Source of the DNA: Pseudomonadota bacterium | Lineage (GTDB): Bacteria; Pseudomonadota; Alphaproteobacteria; Rhodobacterales; Rhodobacteraceae | NCBI GenBank assembly: GCA_021813645.1 | Contig: JAKAJW010000216.1 | Location: 1-7,285 of the forward strand | Length of the DNA: 7,285 nucleotides | Direction of reading: 5' to 3' | Part shown: one piece after another, positions 1 to 7,285 of the stretch | How the letters are laid out: every line of letters begins with the position of its first letter | Position numbering within the stretch: the first letter of the stretch is position 1 | The notes under the pieces: model-generated | Told to the model about the DNA's origin: nothing | Database searches by the model: none | Seen by the model: the letters and a program-made list of their open reading frames with translations, nothing else | Program-made: the position numbers and the translations under genes

Positions 1-84
1 GCGCTCAACGACAGCCTCGAGCGGCTGGTGCGCGACCATATGGACCAGTGGTTCTGGATCCACCGCCGCTGGAAAGGCGCCTGA
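1..84 (+). CDS. Lipid A biosynthesis lauroyl acyltransferase, C-terminal end (partial)
   Basis: Only the last 27 codons are present; the 5' end lies outside the window. Frame 1 is open from base 1 to a TGA at 82-84 and ends in QWFWIHRRWKGA. The Gln-Trp-x-Trp-x-His-Arg-Arg-Trp/Phe-Lys tail is, from family knowledge, the typical C-terminus of LpxL/HtrB-type acyltransferases. These inner-membrane enzymes add a secondary acyl chain to Kdo2-lipid A on the cytoplasmic face. The catalytic HX4D motif would be upstream and cannot be checked. The stop lies one base from the stop of the convergent DUF1223 gene. The assignment rests on a short tail, so the paralog (LpxL, LpxM or another) is undecided and I give no symbol. 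Confidence 0.72.
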   Translation, partial: ALNDSLERLVRDHMDQWFWIHRRWKGA

Positions 85-85
85 G

Positions 86-1009
86 CTACTCCAGGCTGGC
101 GGCCGCCAGCACCGAGCCAGGCCCCGGCTCCTGCAGGATCACCGCCACCGGCTCGCTCCCCTCCGCCTCCGCCTGCAGCGACAGCGGCACGGCGCCGTCC
201 CAGCTGCCGATCACTTTCCACGACGTGACGATGTTGTGGTAGGTGATGGTCTGCCCGGCATTCTCGCCGCGCAGGATGGTCACCGTCTTTTCCGGCAGGT
301 AGCGCACCAGCTGCACCATCAACTGCTGCCCGAAGGTGCGATCGGACTGCGCAGCGATCGTCACGGCCTTGCCAGAGCGGGTCAGCGTCAACTCCACCGG
401 CGACGGATCGGCAGCGTGTTCCTGGATGAGTTCGGCGACGTCGAGCGGCCGCGCCCCGGCAACCCGGTCGTCGCCGTCGATGATCAACTGCGGCGTGTAG
501 ATCGTCCGGCTGCCGATCGCCAAGGCATAGGCCTTCTGCCGATCGGTGAAGGCCTGCGAACCGAATTTGTCGGTCCAACCGATGTAGTCCCAATAGTTGA
601 CGTGCAGCGCCAGCGGGATGATCCCCTTCCGCCCCACCAACTCGGCCAACATTTCATCGGCCGGCGGGCAGGAGGAACACCCCTGCGAGGTATAGAGTTC
701 CACCACCACGGTTGGATGCGCCCGATGGCTCACCGACGTTAGCGGCGCCGCATCGCCGGTCTGGCCCGCCGCATCCGCCGTGACCACCGCTCCCGCTGCG
801 GGCGTCGTCGCTGGCCTGCCATCCGCGGCCGACCGGCCGTTGTCGCGCTCGCCCCGCGCCGGCACCTTCACGCTGCGGGCACCCCGCGCAGCCGCCCCGA
901 CATGACCGCCTCCGGCGGCCAGATCCGCCATGGCCTGCCCCGATGCGATGCCGGCCGACAGCCCCAGAAACAGGCCGGCCGCAGCGGCAGTCATTCGGCG
1001 CATGAACAT
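86..1009 (-). CDS. Secreted DUF1223 thioredoxin-like protein
   Basis: The 307-residue product starts with a clear signal peptide: Arg4-Arg5, a hydrophobic Ala/Leu/Gly core at about 7-22, and a likely cleavage after Ala-Met-Ala (residues 26-28). No lipobox cysteine is present, so a soluble periplasmic or secreted protein is expected. Residues 29-97 form an Ala/Gly/Arg-rich low-complexity linker. The DUF1223 domain begins near residue 99 with VVVELYTSQGCSSCPPADE; Cys111 and Cys114 form a CxxC and are the only cysteines. Family knowledge: DUF1223 proteins have a thioredoxin-like fold and no settled function. A redox role in the envelope is inference, helped by the nearby cytochrome c maturation genes. 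Family members are usually about 230-260 residues as I recall, so the linker explains the extra length. ATG at 1009 follows GGGAAGG with a 4-nt gap; the ATG two codons later (1003) is an equally plausible start. It is divergent from acnA. Confidence 0.88.
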   Translation of the reverse strand: MFMRRMTAAAAGLFLGLSAGIASGQAMADLAAGGGHVGAAARGARSVKVPARGERDNGRSAADGRPATTPAAGAVVTADAAGQTGDAAPLTSVSHRAHPTVVVELYTSQGCSSCPPADEMLAELVGRKGIIPLALHVNYWDYIGWTDKFGSQAFTDRQKAYALAIGSRTIYTPQLIIDGDDRVAGARPLDVAELIQEHAADPSPVELTLTRSGKAVTIAAQSDRTFGQQLMVQLVRYLPEKTVTILRGENAGQTITYHNIVTSWKVIGSWDGAVPLSLQAEAEGSEPVAVILQEPGPGSVLAAASLE

Positions 1010-1264
1010 AATACCTTCCCCAAGCTATTCACTACCAATAGACAGTTTGGCGTATTGCAGCCAATCAAGGTTGTGCGAGGCTTTCACGACATCGTCTGTC
1101 GAAAAACCACCCTGCCCCATGCGCGGCCGCGCTGGCAAGAAACCGCAAGAAATCGGCACTGGATTTTTGGCATACAATTGCATACTAACACCCCGACTCC
1201 TTGCGCCTCGGGTTCGGCTGAGGCAAGAGGATCGAGTTCATGACGCCAGTTCCAGGAGGCCTCA
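1010..1264. promoter_or_regulatory. Divergent control region between the DUF1223 gene and acnA
   Basis: This 255-bp gap must hold the start signals for both divergent genes. Its stretches at about 1010-1070 and 1141-1190 are visibly more AT-rich than the flanking coding DNA. No confident sigma-70 pair was found for either gene. For acnA the best -10-like words are TACAAT (1173-1178) and CATACT (1181-1186, preceded by TG), but neither has a good -35. Candidate operator elements are an inverted repeat TTGGC-N8-GCCAA (1047-1064), a dyad CGACA-N5-TGTCG (1087-1101) and a direct repeat GCATAC-N4-GCATAC (1170-1185). No Irr-, RirA- or Fur-like box was recognised. A 15-codon upstream frame (1240-1287) overlaps the acnA start. 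That the region is regulatory follows from gene orientation; which element acts is unknown. Confidence 0.6.
1254..1259 (+). promoter_or_regulatory. Strong ribosome binding site of acnA
   Basis: AGGAGG is a full match to the anti-Shine-Dalgarno consensus and lies 5 nt before the ATG at 1265. It fixes the acnA start and suggests high translation. It also lies inside the short overlapping upstream frame 1240-1287. Confidence 0.85.
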
Positions 1265-3955
<2,691 letters not shown>

Positions 3956-3974
3956 ACCCTTCGCCCAAGACCTG

Positions 3975-4003
3975 CCGATCCCGCACGGCCCGCGCGGGAT
4001 CGG
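3975..4003. terminator. Hairpin in the acnA / DUF2189 convergent gap
   Basis: CCGATCCCGC (3975-3984) and GCGGGATCGG (3994-4003) are perfect 10-bp arms around a 9-nt loop, 19 bp after the acnA stop and 13 bp beyond the DUF2189 stop. The position fits a bidirectional terminator. No T-run follows on either strand, so it may act as a Rho-assisted or 3'-end-protecting stem instead of a classical intrinsic terminator. Confidence 0.6.
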
Positions 4004-4016
4004 TCCACCTCGACCG

Positions 4017-4880
4017 CTAGTTCGGCATCACCGCTGCCCGGTAGAGATGCCAGGTGGCATGGCCCAGGATCGGCACCACCACGACCAGGCCCAGCAAGGC
4101 GGGCAGCGCGCCGATCACCAGCCCTGCCGCGACAATGGCGCCCCAGACGGCCGTCGCCTCCGGGTTCTGCCGCGCCACCTCGATCGAGGTCGCCACGGCG
4201 ACCGGCAGCCCCACGTTGCGGTCCAGCAGCAGCGGGAAGGACACCAGGCTGACCACCAGCACCAGCGCGGCGAAGACGAACCCGCTGGCGAGGCCGAGCA
4301 GGATCAGCGCATGTCCGCCCCCGGTCGTCAGCAGATCGTGCCCGAACGCACCGATCGAGGCGGGCACCGCCGGCCCCATGGTCAGCGCATACAGCCCGTC
4401 GGCGACCAGCAGCCAGACCACGAAGGTGGCGATCAGAAACAGGCCCAGCACGACCAGCGCCCCGAACGCCGGCTCGGCGATCACCGAAAAGGCATCGGCC
4501 CAACTCGCCTGCCCCATCCGCTCGCGCTTGCGGCTCATCTGGTATAGCCCGACCGCGGCCAGCGGCCCGAGCAGCGCGAAGCCCGAGACCATCGGGAAGA
4601 TCATCGGCAGCATGCTCTGGTGAAAAGCCATCCAACTCAGCCCCAGGCCGATGACCGGATAGAACAGGCATAGAAACACCACGTCGGTCCGCATCGCCTG
4701 GAAATCCGCCAGCCCGCGCATCAGGGCGCGGCGGATGTCCGCCAGGCCGATATGGCGCACCCGCGGGCGCCGCAGCGAAGGATCGCCGCCGAGCGTTCCG
4801 GTCATCTGGGCAACATGCGCCCCCGCCCCGGCAAGCGATTTCGCCGTCCATGACAGCGGATTGCCAATTGTCTGAACCAT
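4017..4880 (-). CDS. DUF2189 family integral membrane protein
   Basis: The 287-residue protein is of unknown function and belongs to the DUF2189 family by recall of its pattern. A cytoplasmic-looking N-terminus leads into RPRVRHIGLADIRRALMRGL (residues 39-58), followed by hydrophobic stretches at about 66-85, 90-113, 138-160, 187-217 and 247-274. It ends with GHATWHLYRAAV (273-284), a C-terminal motif common in this family. The open frame runs upstream to 5081. I chose ATG 4880 because AGGAGG lies 5 nt ahead and because the 67 extra residues look like translated intergenic DNA and would overlap ccmG. It is 148 bp downstream of ccmG on the same strand, so it could be read through from the ccm operon or have its own promoter. 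No catalytic or metal-binding motif is apparent. A substrate or partner cannot be named. Confidence 0.85.
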   Translation of the reverse strand: MVQTIGNPLSWTAKSLAGAGAHVAQMTGTLGGDPSLRRPRVRHIGLADIRRALMRGLADFQAMRTDVVFLCLFYPVIGLGLSWMAFHQSMLPMIFPMVSGFALLGPLAAVGLYQMSRKRERMGQASWADAFSVIAEPAFGALVVLGLFLIATFVVWLLVADGLYALTMGPAVPASIGAFGHDLLTTGGGHALILLGLASGFVFAALVLVVSLVSFPLLLDRNVGLPVAVATSIEVARQNPEATAVWGAIVAAGLVIGALPALLGLVVVVPILGHATWHLYRAAVMPN

Positions 4881-4884
4881 GCCG

Positions 4885-4891
4885 CCCTCCT
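4885..4891 (-). promoter_or_regulatory. Ribosome binding site deciding the DUF2189 gene start
   Basis: On the minus strand AGGAGGG precedes the ATG at 4880 by 4 nt (AGGAGG by 5 nt). This argues for the internal start over the longest open frame, which begins at 5081. Confidence 0.75.
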
Positions 4892-4971
4892 CTGGCGAGG
4901 CAATCCGGCGGGCTCGCGCAGCCCCTTGCACCGGGTCTGGCGCGCCGGAATGCAGCTTCAGGTTGCGACAA

Positions 4972-4980
4972 ATTAGCACA
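4972..4980 (-). promoter_or_regulatory. Possible extended -10 promoter for the DUF2189 gene
   Basis: The minus strand of the ccmG-DUF2189 gap (4881-5028) contains TGTGCTAAT, which fits the extended -10 form TGn plus hexamer with two mismatches in the hexamer. No -35 box lies at the right distance. A weak stem, GCGAC-N4-GTCGC (4985-4998), sits just upstream and might end some ccm transcripts. This is a tentative call from pattern only. Confidence 0.2.
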
Positions 4981-5028
4981 GGCAGCGACGACTGTCGCCT
5001 GGGCAACCCGCGGCCCGGCCGGTTTCGG

Positions 5029-5565
5029 CTAGTTCTCCGCCGCCTTCCGCAGCGCGGGCTCGATGGTCGAGGCCAGCACATCCTCGGTGATCGGCCCAGG
5101 GAAGCGCAGGATCACCTTGCCCTGGCCATCGATGACGAAGTTCTCCGGCACGCCATAGACACCCCAATTGAGCGCCATCTGTCCCTCCGGATCGGCCCCC
5201 ATCGCCTTGTAGGGGTCGCCCACCTCGGCCAGGAATCCTAGCGCCGCGCCGGGCTTGTCCTTGTAGTTCACGCCGAAGATCTCGACGCCCTGCGCCGCCA
5301 ACTTGCCGAGGTTGCCCGCCTCCGCCCTGCACGGCAGGCACCAGGAGGCCCAGAAGTTCACGATCTTCACCTTGCCGTCGCGCAGGCTCGCATCGGTGAA
5401 GGGCGCGCCGTCGCCCAATCGGATCAGTGCCACGGTCGGCGCCGCACGGCCGACCAGCATCGACGGCAACGCCTGCGGATCCTTGCGGTTCATGCCGACC
5501 CAGAACAGCCCGGCCAGCGCCAGGAACGCCAGGGGTGGCACCAGCATCAAGGGCCTAATCCGCAT
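5029..5565 (-). CDS. ccmG: Cytochrome c maturation thiol:disulfide oxidoreductase CcmG (DsbE)
   Basis: This periplasmic, membrane-anchored thioredoxin keeps the CxxCH cysteines of apocytochrome c reduced for heme attachment. The 178-residue product has one N-terminal membrane anchor (about residues 5-24) and a thioredoxin domain from about 38. The active site WCLPC has Cys76 and Cys79 after VNFWAS. The GVPE motif, with the presumed cis-proline Pro140, lies in LNWGVYGVPENFVIDG, which is characteristic of CcmG/DsbE. The length is normal for the family. ATG 5565 is preceded by AAGGGG at 5 nt, located inside the 3' end of ccmD; the two genes overlap by 11 bp, which suggests translational coupling. 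It is the last ccm gene of this cluster. In Rhodobacter the equivalent gene has been called helX. Confidence 0.95.
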   Translation of the reverse strand: MRIRPLMLVPPLAFLALAGLFWVGMNRKDPQALPSMLVGRAAPTVALIRLGDGAPFTDASLRDGKVKIVNFWASWCLPCRAEAGNLGKLAAQGVEIFGVNYKDKPGAALGFLAEVGDPYKAMGADPEGQMALNWGVYGVPENFVIDGQGKVILRFPGPITEDVLASTIEPALRKAAEN

Positions 5566-5731
5566 GCTTGCCCCTTCCCTGGCGCGCCTCGACCTCGTCG
5601 AGCTGCCGGCGCACCACGCGGCCGCGCAGCCAAGTCACCACCACCAGGAACACGATCAGCGCCAGCGCCGCGGCATAGGCCGACAGCACCGTGACTTCGT
5701 ATTTGCCCAGCACCAGATCCGGGTTCGTCAC
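5555..5731 (-). CDS. ccmD: Heme exporter protein CcmD (small membrane subunit)
   Basis: The 58-residue protein has one transmembrane helix (about residues 16-35) followed by a basic, charged tail (RGRVVRRQLDEVEARQ). This is the usual CcmD layout. Family knowledge: CcmD binds the CcmABC complex and is needed to release holo-CcmE from it. The start is GTG at 5731, whose GTGA overlaps the TGA of ccmC by 4 bp; there is no in-frame ATG nearby. The same frame is open without a stop to about 6109, but that upstream part only shadows ccmC. A partial GGGAG lies just upstream. It overlaps ccmG by 11 bp and ends with TAG. The call rests on size, topology and its place between ccmC and ccmG, since sequence conservation in CcmD is low. 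Confidence 0.9.
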   Translation of the reverse strand: MTNPDLVLGKYEVTVLSAYAAALALIVFLVVVTWLRGRVVRRQLDEVEARQGRGKHAD

Positions 5732-6456
5732 GCCATCCGCTCCCGCGCCAGCAGCGCCTGCAGCCGGCGCGCGCGAATCTCGGTCCGGGTCCGCACCAAC
5801 ACCATGGTCACGAAGAAGCACAGGAAGCCGCCGATCGAGATCATCAGCGGATACCAATAGGCGTCGGCCACATGCTGCTTCTGCATTAGCGTCAGGCTTG
5901 CCCCTTGGTGCAGCCCCTGGTTCCAGAAGTTCACCGCATAGCGGCTGAGGATCGCGAAAACCGAACCGACGAGGCACAGAACCGAGGTCAGATCCGCCGC
6001 CGTATCGGGATCCTCGATCGCCTCCCAAAGCGCGAGATAGCCGAGATAGAATAGGAACAGGATCAGGAACGAGGTCAGCCGCGGATCCCAGGCCCACCAG
6101 GTGCCCCACATCGGTTCGCCCCAGATCGCCCCGGTGATCAGCGCGATCAGCGTCATCGTCGCGCCGATCGGCGCCGCCGCCTTGGCGGCCAACGCGCTCA
6201 CGTGGTGCCGGCGGACCAGCCAGACCAGCGAGGCGACCAGCATCATCAGCCAGGCGTTGATGCCGAGCATCGCCGCAGGCACATGCAGGAAGATGATCTT
6301 CACGGTCGAGCCCTGGTTTTCCTCCGGCGGCGTGAAGGCGAACCCCCAGACCAGCCCGACCGCCATCAGCACCGCCGTCAGCGGCACCAACCAGCGCAGC
6401 AGCCGGCCCGAGGTCTGCATGAAGATGACAGGGTTGGCGTATTTCCAGATCGACAT
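5728..6456 (-). CDS. ccmC: Heme handling protein CcmC (heme exporter permease)
   Basis: This inner-membrane protein binds heme in the periplasm and passes it to CcmE in system I cytochrome c maturation. The 242-residue product has six likely membrane helices (about 22-42, 56-82, 95-113, 128-147, 157-176 and 204-222). The tryptophan-rich WWD signature appears as MWGTWWAWDPRLTS (116-129). The two conserved histidines expected to ligate heme are His58 in FLHVPAA and His183 in NQGLHQGAS. The length is normal. The start at 6456 is constrained by an in-frame TAA four codons upstream. The nearest SD-like sequence (AAGGA) is about 14 nt away, so initiation may be weak or helped by another element. 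It lies 54 bp after ccmB and overlaps ccmD by 4 bp. Confidence 0.96.
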   Translation of the reverse strand: MSIWKYANPVIFMQTSGRLLRWLVPLTAVLMAVGLVWGFAFTPPEENQGSTVKIIFLHVPAAMLGINAWLMMLVASLVWLVRRHHVSALAAKAAAPIGATMTLIALITGAIWGEPMWGTWWAWDPRLTSFLILFLFYLGYLALWEAIEDPDTAADLTSVLCLVGSVFAILSRYAVNFWNQGLHQGASLTLMQKQHVADAYWYPLMISIGGFLCFFVTMVLVRTRTEIRARRLQALLARERMA

Positions 6457-6496
6457 GAAGGCTGTTTAGGTCCTTTCCGACGCGATCTCAATTCAA

Positions 6497-6509
6497 ACCC
6501 GCGCGGGGT
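6497..6509. repeat. GC-rich palindrome between ccmB and ccmC
   Basis: CCCGCGCGGG at 6498-6507 is a perfect palindrome, and ACCC/GGGT can pair around a 5-nt loop. It begins 2 nt after the ccmB stop in the only untranslated gap of the ccm operon. On the transcribed strand it is followed by TTTGAATT, so it might be a weak attenuator or an RNA-processing stem. Such palindromes are common in GC-rich DNA. Confidence 0.3.
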
Positions 6510-6510
6510 C

Positions 6511-7167
6511 TCAGCGCAAGTTGACGCGCAGCGCCGCTGCAGAGGCGAAGGGCAGCAGCGCCGCCGCCCCCGCCGTGATCCCCGCCAAGAGCAGCACCGG
6601 CACCCCCAGCGCCTGGCCCGCGGCACCGCGCTTGACCACCTCGGCGCCGAAGATCAGCGTCGGCACATAGAGCGGCAAGACCAAGAGCGACAACAAAAGC
6701 CCCCCCCGCTTCAGCCCCACCGTCAACGCCGCCCCAAAGGTGCCGATCACCGACAGCGCCGGGGTCCCCAGCAGGAGGCTCAGCACCAGCCAGGGATAGC
6801 CCGGCCCCGGCAGGTTCATCAGCAGCGCCAGCACCGGCGCGGCGATCACGAGCGGCAGGCCGGTGGTGATCCAATGCGCCAGCGCCTTCATCGAGACGAT
6901 GCCCTCCGGCGGGATCGGCGCGGTGGCCAGCAGGTCGAGCGTGCCGTCCTCATGGTCGAGCGCGAAGATACGGTCGAGCGACAGCAGGCAGGCGAGCAGC
7001 GCCGCCACCCAGAGGATGCCCGGCGCGATCTTGGCCAGTGTGCCGCCCTCCGGCCCAACGCCGAGCGGCACCAGCACCACCACCACCAGGAAAAAGCCGA
7101 GCCCCAGCCCGAAGCCGCCGCCCGCCCGCACCGCCAGCCGCAGATCCCGGGTCAGCAGCGCGATCAT
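6511..7167 (-). CDS. ccmB: Heme exporter protein CcmB (ABC transporter permease)
   Basis: This is the membrane subunit of the CcmAB ABC transporter, which uses ATP to release holo-CcmE from CcmC/CcmD. The 218-residue product is normal for the family and has about six hydrophobic segments (17-37, 47-66, 98-118, 126-149, 156-175 and 188-210). The N-terminal MIALLTRDLRLAVR and the cytoplasmic loop LDRIFALDHEDGTLDLLATAP (64-84) are recognisable CcmB motifs. The ATG at 7167 overlaps the ccmA stop as ATGA. GAGG lies about 8 nt upstream, inside ccmA. Codons around Arg154-Gly156 contain a run of eight G (plus-strand C at 6700-6707), a possible slippage site; the frame is intact here. It ends 54 bp before ccmC. 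Confidence 0.95.
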   Translation of the reverse strand: MIALLTRDLRLAVRAGGGFGLGLGFFLVVVVLVPLGVGPEGGTLAKIAPGILWVAALLACLLSLDRIFALDHEDGTLDLLATAPIPPEGIVSMKALAHWITTGLPLVIAAPVLALLMNLPGPGYPWLVLSLLLGTPALSVIGTFGAALTVGLKRGGLLLSLLVLPLYVPTLIFGAEVVKRGAAGQALGVPVLLLAGITAGAAALLPFASAAALRVNLR

Positions 7168-7285
7168 AGGAAGGCCTCGTCGAAAGCGCCCTTCAGCCCG
7201 CCCGCCTCCGGCGCCCGCGCCTTGTGCGGCGTCAGGTCGAGCACGTCGGCCTCCGGCAGGCCGAGATCGATATGGGTCGCAATCA
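7164..7285 (-). CDS. ccmA: Heme exporter ATP-binding protein CcmA, C-terminal end (partial)
   Basis: The last 39 codons run from the window edge to TGA at 7164-7166, encoding IATHIDLGLPEADVLDLTPH and then a tail ending in AFDEAFL. The ATH motif fits the switch (H-loop) histidine of an ABC ATPase, and THxDLGL is usual near the end of CcmA. Walker A, the signature motif and Walker B lie outside the window. The stop overlaps the ccmB start by 4 bp, so the pair is probably translationally coupled. Identity is supported by the immediately following ccmB and ccmC. Confidence 0.92.
   Translation of the reverse strand, partial: IATHIDLGLPEADVLDLTPHKARAPEAGGLKGAFDEAFL

Noticed and set aside
236..742. 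168-codon plus-strand frame opposite the DUF1223 gene
   Set aside because: His/Arg/Gly-rich shadow of the coding strand; the DUF1223 domain with CSSCPPAD is clear on the minus strand.
1010..1264. tRNA, small RNA, riboswitch or iron-responsive element in the divergent gap
   Set aside because: No cloverleaf, no known riboswitch core and no CAGUGN-loop hairpin could be traced by eye; only short dyads were seen.
4881..5081. N-terminal extension of the DUF2189 frame to 5081
   Set aside because: It would overlap ccmG, its 67 residues are Arg/Pro-rich and look intergenic, and AGGAGG marks the ATG at 4880.
5732..6109. Upstream part of the minus-strand frame that contains ccmD
   Set aside because: It lies wholly within ccmC in another frame and has no membrane or domain pattern; only the segment from the GTG at 5731 resembles CcmD.
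6488..6874. 128-codon minus-strand frame overlapping ccmB
   Set aside because: Ala/Gly/Asp-rich shadow frame; ccmB in the other frame carries recognisable family motifs.

Overview
The window reads as ordinary core chromosome of a GC-rich alphaproteobacterium. Supports for this are the high GC content, the protein sequences, and the grouping of aconitase with ccmABCDG, DUF1223 and DUF2189 genes that I recall from that class. The taxonomic order (Hyphomicrobiales, Rhodobacterales or another) cannot be fixed from the sequence alone. There are no transposons, phage genes, CRISPR arrays, tRNAs or rRNAs, and I found no convincing undescribed system.

Layout. Bases 1-84 are the last 27 codons of a plus-strand lipid A (lauroyl) acyltransferase. 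It converges, with one base between the stop codons, on a minus-strand gene for a secreted DUF1223 thioredoxin-like protein (86-1009). A 255-bp divergent control region (1010-1264) separates that gene from acnA (1265-3955, plus strand), a complete 896-residue aconitate hydratase A. A perfect 10-bp-stem hairpin (3975-4003) lies in the 61-bp convergent gap after acnA. All remaining genes are on the minus strand. In transcription order they are ccmA (3' end only, 7164-7285), ccmB (6511-7167), ccmC (5728-6456), ccmD (5555-5731, missed by simple ATG calling), ccmG (5029-5565), then a DUF2189 membrane protein (4017-4880).

How the genes work together. CcmA and CcmB form the ABC transporter of system I cytochrome c maturation. 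CcmC and CcmD, with CcmE (not in the window), load and release heme on the periplasmic side. CcmG is the membrane-anchored thioredoxin that keeps apocytochrome c cysteines reduced. ccmE, ccmF and ccmH must lie elsewhere. Stop/start overlaps at A/B, C/D and D/G point to a translationally coupled operon; the only gap is the 54 bp between ccmB and ccmC. AcnA is a [4Fe-4S] TCA-cycle enzyme, so the region joins iron-sulfur, heme and thiol-redox functions. Whether they share regulation is not shown by the sequence.

Points most worth a second look are small in scale: repeat and dyad elements between DUF1223 and acnA, a short upstream reading frame overlapping the acnA start, an Ala/Gly-rich linker in the DUF1223 protein, a G8 tract in ccmB, and the ccmB-ccmC gap.
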